Below the pieces are notes generated by a model. The model was not told the DNA's origin. It did no database searches and worked only from the letters and a program-made list of their open reading frames with translations. A program made the translations under genes and the position numbers. DNA of 29,069 nucleotides. It comes from JAVBQU01 sp031548675 (GTDB lineage: Bacteria; Bacteroidota; Bacteroidia; Bacteroidales; P3). This document shows positions 1 through 9,108 of this stretch, one piece after another (the stretch's first letter is position 1; the number at the start of each line of letters is the position of its first letter). Location of the stretch: NCBI GenBank assembly GCA_031548675.1, contig JAVBQU010000195.1:1-29069 (forward strand). Direction: 5' to 3'.

Positions 1-25
1 AAAGCCGATTTATGGACTATTTTTG

Positions 26-33
26 TACCTTTG
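26..33 (+). promoter_or_regulatory. -7 promoter element before lipA
   Basis: TACCTTTG matches the Bacteroidota -7 consensus TAnnTTTG and lies 21 bases before the ATG at 55. No clear TTTG element lies 19-20 bases upstream. A transcript starting about 8-10 bases downstream would exclude the TTG at 31 as the lipA start. Confidence 0.5.
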
Positions 34-54
34 CCATTCTTTTATAAACAGTCG

Positions 55-930
55 ATGGAAACTAAAAATCAAACATGTTCGCGAAAACCTTCGTGGCTTA
101 AAATAAAACTGGAAGGCGGAGAAACATTCGCCCAAACTAAAAAGATTGTAGAAGCTAATCAATTAGAAACTATTTGTGTAAGTGGGAAATGTCCCAATTT
201 GGGACAATGCTGGAGTATGGGAACGGCTACATTTATGATATTGGGAGATATCTGTACCCGATCATGTAAATTCTGTGCCACCAAAACAGGCAAGCCTCTT
301 CCTCCTAATGCTGATGAGCCTAAGAAAGTGGCAAACAGTGTACAATTGATGAAATTGAAACATTGTGTAATTACATCTGTAGATAGAGATGATCTGCCGG
401 ATAAAGGAGCCCAGCATTGGCATGATACTATTGCAGAAATACGCCAACAGAATCCAAACACGATTGTAGAAGTTCTGATTCCCGATTTCGATGCAAGAGA
501 AGATTTATTGCAGATAGTTTTTGATGCGAAGCCTGATATTATAGGTCATAATATGGAAACTGTAAAACGTTTAACACCCCAGATTCGCAGCAAGGCAAAT
601 TATGAGACCAGTTTGAAAGCCATTAAAACCATAGCCCAATCCGGAATTATAGCCAAGTCAGGCATTATGGTAGGTTTAGGAGAAACACCAGAAGAAGTTC
701 TAGCTCTGATGCAGGATTTGGCAAATTCAGGATGTAAGTTATTTACCATAGGGCAATACCTTCAACCCTCTCCGCAAAATGCAGAAGTGGTTGAATTTGT
801 ACATCCAGATACTTTTGCATGGTATAAAGAAAAAGGGTTAGAATTAGGATTTGAACATATAGAAAGTGCTCCTTTAGTACGCTCCTCATACATGGCTGAA
901 AGAACATTTTTAGAAGCAAGGAAAAAATAA
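55..930 (+). CDS. lipA: lipoyl synthase LipA
   Basis: Radical-SAM enzyme that inserts two sulfur atoms into protein-bound octanoyl groups to make lipoyl cofactor for 2-oxoacid dehydrogenases and the glycine cleavage system. Both Fe-S cluster motifs are visible: the auxiliary-cluster cysteines C41, C46 and C52 in CVSGKCPNLGQC, and the radical-SAM CxxxCxxC at C67, C71 and C74. The family's C-terminal RSSY is also present. The length of 291 aa is normal. An in-frame TTG at 31 would add 8 residues but sits on the promoter element, so ATG 55 is preferred. It is followed 6 bases later by lipB, which supplies the octanoyl substrate, so the two form a lipoate operon. Confidence 0.96.
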   Translation: METKNQTCSRKPSWLKIKLEGGETFAQTKKIVEANQLETICVSGKCPNLGQCWSMGTATFMILGDICTRSCKFCATKTGKPLPPNADEPKKVANSVQLMKLKHCVITSVDRDDLPDKGAQHWHDTIAEIRQQNPNTIVEVLIPDFDAREDLLQIVFDAKPDIIGHNMETVKRLTPQIRSKANYETSLKAIKTIAQSGIIAKSGIMVGLGETPEEVLALMQDLANSGCKLFTIGQYLQPSPQNAEVVEFVHPDTFAWYKEKGLELGFEHIESAPLVRSSYMAERTFLEARKK

Positions 931-936
931 AAACCT

Positions 937-1614
937 ATGTCATATATATTTACGGATTGGAACTTGATAGATTATGCTGAAGCATGGCAGAAACAGCAGC
1001 AGATTTTTGATAATTTATTGCACAATAAATTACATCCCGAGCAGCCCGTTGAAGCTGTACAACAAGTTATTTTGTGCGAGCATCCCCATGTTTATACATT
1101 AGGCAAGAATGGCAATGCCAATAATATGCTTTTGAATCCTGAATTTTTAGAAAAAATCAATGCAGTATATTACCATATTGATAGAGGAGGAGATATCACT
1201 TATCATGGACCCGGGCAATTAGTCGGGTATCCGATTTTAGACTTGGAAATGTTTCAGCTATCACTCAAAAGCTATATTCATCAACTCGAAGAAGCAATTA
1301 TACAAACACTTGCTTATTATAATATAGCTGGTTACAGATTAGATGGAGCCACGGGGGTATGGTTAGAACCGGATAAAGATACTGCTCGTAAAATTTGTGC
1401 AATAGGAGTTCGCTCGAGCCGATATGTAACAATGCACGGCTTTGCTTTGAATGTGAATACAGATTTATCTTATTTCAACTATATTAATCCTTGCGGATTT
1501 GTTGATAAAGGAGTAACCTCTTTACAAAAAGAATTGGGGTATTTTGTTGATATGGAGGAAGTAAAAGAAGTTTTTAAAAAATGTTTTTCCGATAATTTTT
1601 TACCTGTTTTATAA
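937..1614 (+). CDS. lipB: octanoyltransferase LipB
   Basis: Transfers octanoyl from acyl carrier protein to the lipoyl domain of target enzymes, the step before LipA. The signature RGGDITYHGPGQLVGYP lies at residues 83-99. The catalytic pair is K152, in a KICAIGVRSSRYVTMHGFAL-type segment, and C186 in NPCGF. At 225 aa it has the usual family length. It starts 6 bases after lipA and is certainly co-transcribed with it. Confidence 0.96.
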   Translation: MSYIFTDWNLIDYAEAWQKQQQIFDNLLHNKLHPEQPVEAVQQVILCEHPHVYTLGKNGNANNMLLNPEFLEKINAVYYHIDRGGDITYHGPGQLVGYPILDLEMFQLSLKSYIHQLEEAIIQTLAYYNIAGYRLDGATGVWLEPDKDTARKICAIGVRSSRYVTMHGFALNVNTDLSYFNYINPCGFVDKGVTSLQKELGYFVDMEEVKEVFKKCFSDNFLPVL

Positions 1615-1637
1615 TTGAAATGAAAGTTGTAAATTTG
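1607..1637 (+). promoter_or_regulatory. promoter of the EF-G2-like gene
   Basis: TAAATTTG at 1630-1637 matches TAnnTTTG. A TTTT (three of four bases of TTTG) lies 19 bases upstream at 1607-1610, inside the end of lipB. The start codon at 1700 is about 55 bases beyond the expected transcription start. Confidence 0.5.
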
Positions 1638-1699
1638 CACTCAATCATAATTTTTATGTAAAAAATATTTATTTATAAACCATTAATTTTATCAAAGTA

Positions 1700-3838
1700 A
1701 TGAAAGTTTACCAAACCAATGAAATTAAAAACATTGCCCTTGTAGGTGGAGCCAAAGCCGGTAAAACCACATTGGCTGAAGCCATGGCTTTTGAAGGAGG
1801 TCTGATTAGCAGACGCGGTTCTATTGATGATAAAAATACTATTTCTGATTACAGGGACATTGAATTGGATCGTAAAAATTCAGTAGTAGCTTCATTACTT
1901 TACACAGAATATAATGGTAAAAAAATTAATATTATAGATGCTCCCGGCTTTGCAGATTTTATAGGAGATGTGGTTACCGCTATGAGTATTACCGAAACAT
2001 CTGTAATAACTGTAAATGCCCAGTCTGGAATAGAAGTAGGAACAGAAATTGCATGGCGTCAAGCAACTAGGATTAAGACTCCCGTTATATTCGCAATCAA
2101 TCAATTAGATCACGAAAAAGCTAATTTTGATGAAACATATAATGAACTTAGAACTAATTTTGGAGAAAGTGTAACCCTTGTACAATATCCGGTAAATGCG
2201 GGAGTAGGATTTAATTCTATCATCGATTTGGTATTGATGAAACAATTGAATTATCCTAAAGGCGGTGGCAAACCAGAAATAGTAGATATTCCTGCATCCG
2301 AAAAAGATAAAGTAGAAGAATTACGGTTAAAACTTATAGAAGCCTCAGCAGCCGGTTCTGATGCATTGATGGAAAAATATTTTGAAGAAGGAGATTTAAG
2401 CATTGAAGAAATGCGTCAAGGAATAAAATTAGGCTTGGCTTCACGCTCCTTATATCCGGTAATGTGCTGTTCAGCCAAAGAAAATATTGGCGTAGGACGT
2501 TTATTAGAATTTATTGGAAACAATGTCCCATCTCCTAATGAATTACCTGTTCTCCCTAAAACCAAAGACGGAAAAGAATTACAATATAATGTGCAAAATC
2601 CAACAGTATTATTCGCATTCCGTAACTCTTTTGAACAACACATGGGCGAAGTAGTTTATTTCAAGGTAATGGATGGAGAAGTAACCGAATCTGCTGACCT
2701 TATCAATGCCAATACCCAAAATAAAGAACGTATTTCCCAGCTTTTAGTATCACTAGGAAAAAACAGAACCAAAATAGAAAAAGCAGTTGCCGGAGATATT
2801 ATTGCATCAATAAAACTGAAAGATGTAAAAACCGGACAAACACTTGTTACACCTAAGAATACTAATGATATCGTTCCGGCAATTGTTTATCCGGAACCCA
2901 TTTATACCGTAGCAGTAAAAGCTGTAAACTCATCAGATGATGAAAAAACAGGATCTGTTTTAAACGATTTACATGCTGCAGACCCAACCTTAATTGTAGA
3001 ATATTCAAGGGAATTGAAACAATTGATTCTAAAAGGTCAAGGCGAATTACATATCAATACCGTAAAATGGTATTTTGAGAATCAACACAAAATTGCTATT
3101 GAATTTTTAACTCCTAAAATTCCTTATCGCGAAACCATTACCAAAAATGCCGAAGCTATGTACCGCCATAAAAAACAATCAGGAGGAGCCGGTCAATTCG
3201 GAGAGGTACACATGCTGATTGAACCTTACTATGATGGTATGCCCAATCAAAGCAAATATCCGGTTCGTGCCACAGAAAGCCATGATTTGCCATGGGGCGG
3301 AAAACTTGTATTTAATACTTGTATAGTTGGTGGTTCTATTGATGCACGTTTTATGCCTGCTATTTTGAAAGGTATTATGGAGAAAATAGAAGAAGGACCT
3401 CTTACCGGTTCTTATGCCCGTGATATCGTCGTTAATATTTACGATGGTAAAATGCACCCTGTAGATTCTAACGAATTGGCGTTTAAACTAGCCGGACGTA
3501 ATGCTTTTAAAGAAGCATTTAAAAATGCAGGTCCTAAAATTTTGGAACCCATCTATGATGTAGAAGTATTAGTTCCTGCTGACAACATGGGTAGTATCAT
3601 GACCGATTTGCAAGGTCGCCGTGCTATTGTAATGGGAATGGATAGCGAGGGTAATTTCCAAAAAATCAGGGCAAAAGTTCCTTTGGCAGAAATGAACAGA
3701 TATTCAACATCTTTAAGTTCTCTAAGTAGTGGACGCGGTACATATTCTATGACCTATGCAGAATATCAACAAGTACCTGCAGATGTACAATCTGCATTGC
3801 TTAAAGTGTACGAAGAACAAGAAAAAGACGAAGAATAA
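1700..3838 (+). CDS. fusA2: elongation factor G paralogue, EF-G2 type
   Basis: A five-domain translocase-like GTPase of 712 aa, close to EF-G length. The N-terminus (MKVYQTNEIKNIAL) is of the type I recall for the Bacteroides EF-G2 paralogue. That protein is known to support translocation without GTP hydrolysis and to matter in starvation and gut colonisation. The P-loop is at G16-T23 (GGAKAGKT). The G3 motif reads DAPGFADF at residues 80-87, where canonical EF-G has DxPGHxDF, so the catalytic His is F84. The G4 motif is NQLD (134-137) instead of NKxD. It stands alone with its own promoter and terminator, not in the str operon with S12, S7 and EF-Tu as housekeeping EF-G usually is. The EF-G family is certain; the EF-G2 assignment is strong. 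Confidence 0.9.
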   Translation: MKVYQTNEIKNIALVGGAKAGKTTLAEAMAFEGGLISRRGSIDDKNTISDYRDIELDRKNSVVASLLYTEYNGKKINIIDAPGFADFIGDVVTAMSITETSVITVNAQSGIEVGTEIAWRQATRIKTPVIFAINQLDHEKANFDETYNELRTNFGESVTLVQYPVNAGVGFNSIIDLVLMKQLNYPKGGGKPEIVDIPASEKDKVEELRLKLIEASAAGSDALMEKYFEEGDLSIEEMRQGIKLGLASRSLYPVMCCSAKENIGVGRLLEFIGNNVPSPNELPVLPKTKDGKELQYNVQNPTVLFAFRNSFEQHMGEVVYFKVMDGEVTESADLINANTQNKERISQLLVSLGKNRTKIEKAVAGDIIASIKLKDVKTGQTLVTPKNTNDIVPAIVYPEPIYTVAVKAVNSSDDEKTGSVLNDLHAADPTLIVEYSRELKQLILKGQGELHINTVKWYFENQHKIAIEFLTPKIPYRETITKNAEAMYRHKKQSGGAGQFGEVHMLIEPYYDGMPNQSKYPVRATESHDLPWGGKLVFNTCIVGGSIDARFMPAILKGIMEKIEEGPLTGSYARDIVVNIYDGKMHPVDSNELAFKLAGRNAFKEAFKNAGPKILEPIYDVEVLVPADNMGSIMTDLQGRRAIVMGMDSEGNFQKIRAKVPLAEMNRYSTSLSSLSSGRGTYSMTYAEYQQVPADVQSALLKVYEEQEKDEE

Positions 3839-3869
3839 TAAGTGTTTTCATAATTTTAATTGCTTAAAG

Positions 3870-3911
3870 CAAGAGACAGCTTCAATATTTTCATTGAGGC
3901 TGTTCTTGTTT
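3870..3911 (+). terminator. intrinsic terminator after EF-G2 gene
   Basis: Arms 3870-3886 and 3893-3908 pair over about 16 bases with one bulged G and one G-T pair around a 6-base loop. A short T-rich stretch follows. It starts 31 bases after the stop codon. Confidence 0.7.
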
Positions 3912-4351
3912 ATATATGTTTATTAATGAAATTGAAAGAAGTAGAAAGATTAATTTTAATTATCTGATACTACTTTCATGCAGGATTGTTTGTCTTATAA
4001 TTGTATGTAGTGTAGAAAATACACCATTTGCATTTATGTAATGTTGAAAATATATAAAATTGCAGGAGTTCGTAATTGATATTTTTTTATATTGGCAAAA
4101 ATTCGTAGATTTGTAGCTTATTTCCATGTAAAGGAAGAATATTTTGAACGCTTTATAAGTAGGCTTATACAAGAGATTCGGAATAAGAATTTATAAGGAA
4201 ATATACCATAAATCTTTCGTATGCTACCGACATAAATGTGGAAGGGTTACATTGAGTGAGATTTAGAAAAAAATGTGCAGATAAAGAATAGAATTCTAAT
4301 ACAAAATATGGTTTATATTCGTAGATAAAAATATCTTTTTGGTTGATTTTA
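3912..4351. other. AT-rich intergenic stretch
   Basis: About 440 bases without a supportable gene on either strand. The only ORF is a 70-codon low-complexity minus-strand frame with no family resemblance. I see no repeat, tRNA or riboswitch here. Confidence 0.5.
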
Positions 4352-4383
4352 TTTGTAAAAGAAAAGAATCCATTCTATTTTTG
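4352..4383 (+). promoter_or_regulatory. consensus promoter of M6 protease gene
   Basis: TTTG at 4352-4355 and TATTTTTG at 4376-4383 are separated by 20 bases, which matches the Bacteroidota primary sigma factor consensus TTTG-N19/20-TAnnTTTG. The start codon at 4432 leaves an untranslated leader of about 40 bases. Confidence 0.75.
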
Positions 4384-4431
4384 CTTCATAATTTAATATT
4401 CAGATTTGTAAATTGATAAAATTGTATACAG

Positions 4432-7400
4432 ATGAAATATACCAAACATTTACTAAGCTTGTGTTTTTTAATTAATGTATTAATAACATTTGCTTCTCCT
4501 GCCGATCCCAAACCTATTGTACATAAGCAACCGGATGGGTCTACCTTATTGGTTTATCTTAAAGGAGACGAACATTTAAGCTGGGCAGAAACCCAAGATG
4601 GTTACACCCTGCTTTCTAATGGCTCTAATGCTTATATGTATGCTGTGAAAAATGAGCAAAATGGGCTTGTTCCATCTTCAATCATAGCTCACAATATGGT
4701 AAATAGGAATGGAGCAGAAAAAGCTTTTTTAAGTACAATAACTCCTAAGCTAGCATTTAGTACAGAACAAAAAGAAATAGCAAGGAATGTTAACAAAAGC
4801 ACTACTGCAACTACAGCAACATTTCCTTCGACCGGAGCTCATAAAATGCTGATTATTTTGGTCGCATTTGCCGATGTGCCTTTTCAAAGTGGAGGGCAGG
4901 TATATTTTGATAGCTTAGCTAATGGACGAAATTTTACACAAAATGGAGCTACAGGCAGTATCAGACAATATTACCTTGATAATTCATTTGGAAGATTGGA
5001 TCTTTCAGCAACAGTAGTTGGTCCATATACATTATCTCAAAATATGGCTTACTATGGAGCAAATAGCGGAACCTATAAAGATTTACATGCGAGAGATATG
5101 ATTAAAGAAGCAGTTAATTTAGCTGCTCCGGATTTGGATTATAGAGATTTTGATAATGATGGAGATGGAATTGTTGACAACGTATATGTAGTATATTCAG
5201 GATATGCTGAAGCTCAAGGTGGTGGGGATAATACTATTTGGCCTCACGCATCCCAAATAAGTGGTATAACAAAGGATGGAGTTAGTATGGGTAGATATGC
5301 CTGTTCCTCAGAATTAAATGGAAATTCAGGTACAAATAAAGCAGGAATAGGAACTATCTGCCATGAGTTTGGACACGTATTAGGATTTCCTGATTTCTAT
5401 GATACAGATTACGAAACCAATGGTAAAGCATTTGATGTAGGTCCGTGGGATTTGATGGCATCCGGTTCTTATAATAATGATCAAAAAACACCTCCGTATC
5501 TTACAGCTTATGAAAGAAATTTTTTGGGATGGTTGGATTATACTGTATTAAATAGCAAGACTACAAATATTGTACTGCCTCATCTGGGCAAAAGTAATGT
5601 AAGCTATCGTTATAATACAACCACCACAGGCGATTTTTTCTTTGTCGAAAATCGTCAAAAACAAGGCTGGGATGCATACATACCCGGTCACGGCATGCTG
5701 ATATATCATGTGGATTTAAATGATCAAGGATGGAATAATAATGCAGTTAATGCAAAGGCAAGTCATCAGGCATTTGATATCATTGAGGCAGATAATATTC
5801 AAAGTGAAGATACACGTGCCGGAGATCCTTTTCCCGGAACAGAGGGGGTAACATGGTTTACAGATTTTACAACGCCTAATTCTAAAATGTGGAACGGAAA
5901 TAATACAGGAAAACCGATTACGGATATCAAAGAAAAAAATGATACTATCTTTTTTAATTTCATGACAGATATCATGGTAAATACCACTGGAGTTTCTAAT
6001 GTTAAGTCTCAAACCGCAACAATATCTGCAAAACTAATAGATAAACCCGGATTTTTTACAGAGAGAGGAGTATGTTACGGAAATACGTCTTTACCCGATG
6101 TTTCCACAGATTCTTATAAAGTAACTGCAGGAACTTCCTTAACTTTTACAACAGACCTGTCAAATTTGAATGAATTGACCAAGTATTATGCAAGAGCTTA
6201 TTGCAAAGATACTGATGGAGTATACTATTATGGAGAACAAGTGACTTTCACTACTGCAACCTATTTTACCGTTAATACTGTGCAGCCGGTTAACACAGAT
6301 TCAATAGGCTTTGTAATAGCTTCGGGTACAGTAACTACGAATGAGGTTGGTCCTGCAATTATTGAAAGAGGTATATGTTTTTCTCAAATTAATAATCCTG
6401 ATACTTCAATGGGTAGAATCCCAAGTACATCAGTAGGAACTACATTTTCTTCTAAAGCAGAAGATTTATTAGGTTTTGCGAATTATTACGCAAGAGCTTA
6501 CATTATTTCTTCTTACGGCAAGGTGTATTATGGCGCTTCAGTTCCATTTACTACTCTTGCAAACGAAAAATATACAATAACCACAAATAATGCGACATCT
6601 ATAAAAGCCATATCATCTGTTGTTTCAGGTACGATTATACCTGTAAAAGGTACTGTAACGGCTTATGGGGTTTGCTATAATACAAAAACAGCTCCTACCA
6701 TCTATCAAAGTAAGGTGGCTTATACTAAAGATACAAATAAAGAAAATTTCTCATGTACTTTGCCGGATTTACAGCCTAATACTACTTATTATGCACGAGT
6801 TTATGCAAAAGGCGGTTCAGGATCTTATTATTATGGAAATGAAATTCGTTTTACAACTGCACAATCGGATGTTTTTACTGTAAAAACAATTGAAATTCTA
6901 ACCTCTAAGGATAATGTTGAAGCAGTAGGTATTGTAAAAGTTACAACAGGAGAAATTGAAAGCAGGGGATTCTGTTATTCTTCTAAGCATAACCCTCCAA
7001 CAATTAACGATTTAGTTATAGTTTCTGCAACAGCTATTCAAAAAGATACTTTTACTTGTGAGTTAGGAAAACTATCGTTGGATACTGTTTATTACATTAG
7101 AGCTTATGCAATAGGAAAGAATGGAACTGTTACCTATGGAAATGTGTCTACACATGGAACCGGAATAAATGATGTGGCTTATAATATTGACTATAATGTA
7201 TTTCCTAATCCGTCTACAGGTGTTGTAAACATTAATTTGAAAGGAATAGAAAATCAAGTAATAAATATTTCGGTAAAAAATACATTAGGAGTGGAAGTAA
7301 TGGGATTGAAGAATATACAGACAGGAGTTAATTATGATACTGCCTTAGATATAAGTAATCTAAAGCAAGGGATATACTACATATCTATTACCGGAGAAAA

Positions 7401-7437
7401 GATCCGCCTTTCGAAGAAAATAATTTTGACAAAATAA
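4432..7437 (+). CDS. secreted M6-family metalloprotease, T9SS cargo
   Basis: A 1001-aa exported zinc protease. Residues 1-22 form a signal peptide. The catalytic domain carries HEFGHVLGFPD at 311-321, the HExxHxxGxxD zinc motif of the M6 (immune inhibitor A-like) family, followed by GPWDLMASG, which contains the family's Met-turn. Four fibronectin type III-like repeats start near residues 515, 614, 713 and 814, each with a YYARAY- or YYIRAY-like strand and a YYGxxxxFTT-like end. From about residue 918 a type A sorting domain begins with VFPNPSTG and ends KKIILTK, which directs export and cell-surface attachment through T9SS. The T9SS gene porT lies 4 kb downstream. Family and export route are clear; the substrate is unknown. 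Confidence 0.93.
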   Translation: MKYTKHLLSLCFLINVLITFASPADPKPIVHKQPDGSTLLVYLKGDEHLSWAETQDGYTLLSNGSNAYMYAVKNEQNGLVPSSIIAHNMVNRNGAEKAFLSTITPKLAFSTEQKEIARNVNKSTTATTATFPSTGAHKMLIILVAFADVPFQSGGQVYFDSLANGRNFTQNGATGSIRQYYLDNSFGRLDLSATVVGPYTLSQNMAYYGANSGTYKDLHARDMIKEAVNLAAPDLDYRDFDNDGDGIVDNVYVVYSGYAEAQGGGDNTIWPHASQISGITKDGVSMGRYACSSELNGNSGTNKAGIGTICHEFGHVLGFPDFYDTDYETNGKAFDVGPWDLMASGSYNNDQKTPPYLTAYERNFLGWLDYTVLNSKTTNIVLPHLGKSNVSYRYNTTTTGDFFFVENRQKQGWDAYIPGHGMLIYHVDLNDQGWNNNAVNAKASHQAFDIIEADNIQSEDTRAGDPFPGTEGVTWFTDFTTPNSKMWNGNNTGKPITDIKEKNDTIFFNFMTDIMVNTTGVSNVKSQTATISAKLIDKPGFFTERGVCYGNTSLPDVSTDSYKVTAGTSLTFTTDLSNLNELTKYYARAYCKDTDGVYYYGEQVTFTTATYFTVNTVQPVNTDSIGFVIASGTVTTNEVGPAIIERGICFSQINNPDTSMGRIPSTSVGTTFSSKAEDLLGFANYYARAYIISSYGKVYYGASVPFTTLANEKYTITTNNATSIKAISSVVSGTIIPVKGTVTAYGVCYNTKTAPTIYQSKVAYTKDTNKENFSCTLPDLQPNTTYYARVYAKGGSGSYYYGNEIRFTTAQSDVFTVKTIEILTSKDNVEAVGIVKVTTGEIESRGFCYSSKHNPPTINDLVIVSATAIQKDTFTCELGKLSLDTVYYIRAYAIGKNGTVTYGNVSTHGTGINDVAYNIDYNVFPNPSTGVVNINLKGIENQVINISVKNTLGVEVMGLKNIQTGVNYDTALDISNLKQGIYYISITGEKIRLSKKIILTK

Positions 7438-7458
7438 ATTTGAGCTATCAGTAACTTT

Positions 7459-8367
7459 ATGACTGATTTACAAAAGACCCTAAAGGGGAGTATAACATTT
7501 TCAGGAATAGGATTACATACAGGAAAAGATACTACGGTAACAATACATCCTGCTTCTGAAAATTTCGGCATACAATTTCGTAGAATTGATATAGAAAATG
7601 CACCACTTATTCCGGCTAATGCCGATTATGTGGTGCAAACATCTAGAGGCACTACCATTGAACGTGAAAAAGCAAGAGTAACTACCATTGAGCATTGTTT
7701 AGCTGCATTATTCGGGATGCAAATTGATAATGCATTGATAGAAATGGATAATGAAGAAATGCCGATTTTAGACGGTAGCTCGAAATTTTATGTAGAAAAA
7801 ATCAAAGAAATAGGCATTGCATTGCAAAATACTCAACGCAATTTTTATGTTATTGATAAAGAGATAAAATACAGAGACGAAGAAAAAAATGCAGATTTGC
7901 AGGTCTTACCTTATGACGGAATGAAAGTTTCTGTAAAGATAGACTATGGCATGAAAGTATTAGGAGAGCAATATGCCGAACTCCGTTCGTTGTCTGATTT
8001 TGATACTGAAATAGCCCCATGTAAGACTTTTGTATTCTTACACGAACTGGAATTTTTACTTTCCCATAATCTTATTAAAGGAGGGAGCTTGGATAATGCT
8101 ATTGTATTTGTTAACAAGGTTATGGAGCCAGAGGAATTAGACCGGTTATCCAAATTATTTAATAGACCCTCCGTTGATGTACATGAAGGAGTTTTAAATA
8201 ATACCAAGCTAATTTTTGAGAATGAACCTGCACGCCATAAACTTTTGGATTTTATAGGCGATATAGCCTTATTGGGGAAACCGGTTAAAGGACACTTTAT
8301 TATTTCGCATCCGGGGCATAAATCAAATGTAGAATTTGCGAAAGAAATTAAAAGACAGTTAGATTAA
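7459..8367 (+). CDS. lpxC: UDP-3-O-acyl-N-acetylglucosamine deacetylase LpxC
   Basis: Zinc deacetylase for the first committed step of lipid A synthesis. At 302 aa it is a complete stand-alone enzyme. The first zinc ligand is H79 in TTIEHCLAAL, the same position as in E. coli. The second zinc motif appears as RHKLLDFIGDIALLG, and the catalytic His is in HPGHKSN. In most Bacteroidota LpxC is fused to FabZ in one chain of about 460 aa. Here the chain ends at TAA 8365-8367, and fabZ restarts in the same frame seven codons later. A TAAATTTG at 7435-7442, overlapping the stop of the upstream gene, could be a promoter element. Confidence 0.95.
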   Translation: MTDLQKTLKGSITFSGIGLHTGKDTTVTIHPASENFGIQFRRIDIENAPLIPANADYVVQTSRGTTIEREKARVTTIEHCLAALFGMQIDNALIEMDNEEMPILDGSSKFYVEKIKEIGIALQNTQRNFYVIDKEIKYRDEEKNADLQVLPYDGMKVSVKIDYGMKVLGEQYAELRSLSDFDTEIAPCKTFVFLHELEFLLSHNLIKGGSLDNAIVFVNKVMEPEELDRLSKLFNRPSVDVHEGVLNNTKLIFENEPARHKLLDFIGDIALLGKPVKGHFIISHPGHKSNVEFAKEIKRQLD

Positions 8368-8388
8368 AATAGTAGTACTACAATATAA

Positions 8389-8892
8389 ATGGAAAAAAAT
8401 ATTATGGAAGAAAATAAAGCTCCTTATACCTATGATCCTAATCAAGCTCCCTTGATGGACGTTAATAAGATTAAAACTTTACTCCCTCATCGTTATCCGT
8501 TTTTGTTAGTTGACAAAATTATCGAGATGACAGATAGCTATGTAATAGGATTGAAGAATGTTACAGCTAACGAAGGTTTTTTTCAAGGACATTTTCCTGA
8601 CGAACCTCTTTTCCCGGGTGTTTTGCAAGTAGAAGCTATGGCACAAACCGGTGGAATTTTAGCTTTAAGTTCTGTTCCCGATCCTGAAAATTATTCTACT
8701 TATTTTGCCAAAATCAATAATGTAAGGTATCGTCAAAAGGTAGTACCCGGCGATACATTAATTTTCAAACTGGAGCTGCTTAATCCTATCCGGCGCTGTA
8801 TTGTAAACATGAAAGGAACAGCTTATGTAGGTAATACGGTAGTGAGTGAAGCCGAAATGGTAGCACAAATAGTAAAAACTAAAAATATTTAA
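8389..8892 (+). CDS. fabZ: 3-hydroxyacyl-ACP dehydratase FabZ
   Basis: Hot-dog-fold dehydratase that converts beta-hydroxyacyl-ACP to trans-2-enoyl-ACP in fatty acid elongation, competing with lipid A synthesis for hydroxyacyl-ACP. The diagnostic HRYPFLLVDK, the catalytic His in GHFPDEPLFPGVLQVEAMAQ and the catalytic Glu in the same segment are present. The length is 167 aa. It lies in the same frame as lpxC, 21 bases after its stop, with two in-frame TAA codons between them, so it is made as a separate protein coupled to lpxC on one transcript. The start could be ATG 8389 or the in-frame ATG at 8404. Confidence 0.94.
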   Translation: MEKNIMEENKAPYTYDPNQAPLMDVNKIKTLLPHRYPFLLVDKIIEMTDSYVIGLKNVTANEGFFQGHFPDEPLFPGVLQVEAMAQTGGILALSSVPDPENYSTYFAKINNVRYRQKVVPGDTLIFKLELLNPIRRCIVNMKGTAYVGNTVVSEAEMVAQIVKTKNI

Positions 8893-8923
8893 AGTTTTCG
8901 TTGATAACTTCTTTAAAATATTT

Positions 8924-8959
8924 ATCCCTGCGTATCAATGTTATACGCAGGGATTTTTG
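8924..8959 (+). terminator. intrinsic terminator after fabZ
   Basis: A perfect 12-bp inverted repeat (ATCCCTGCGTAT at 8924-8935, its complement at 8943-8954) with a 7-base loop, followed by TTTTTG. It separates lpxC-fabZ from lpxA. Confidence 0.85.
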
Positions 8960-8976
8960 TATTCTCTCTATTTCCA

Positions 8977-9008
8977 TTTGGGGAAAATAAAAAACTTGAC
9001 TAATTTTG
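8977..9008 (+). promoter_or_regulatory. consensus promoter of lpxA
   Basis: TTTG at 8977-8980, a 20-base spacer, and TAATTTTG at 9001-9008 match the Bacteroidota consensus exactly. It lies just behind the fabZ terminator and gives lpxA its own transcript with a leader of about 95 bases. Confidence 0.75.
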
Positions 9009-9108
9009 CTTGCCTTTTCTTATTTCTCGCTTGTAATCTTTGTTAAAATTATCTGAAATATGTTGAGGAAGACAATAAGATTAAGTTATATACCATAATA
9101 AACCATAG

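Noticed and set aside
31..54. TTG start extending lipA by 8 residues
   Set aside because: The codon overlaps the TACCTTTG promoter element and the added residues do not match the family; ATG 55 fits.
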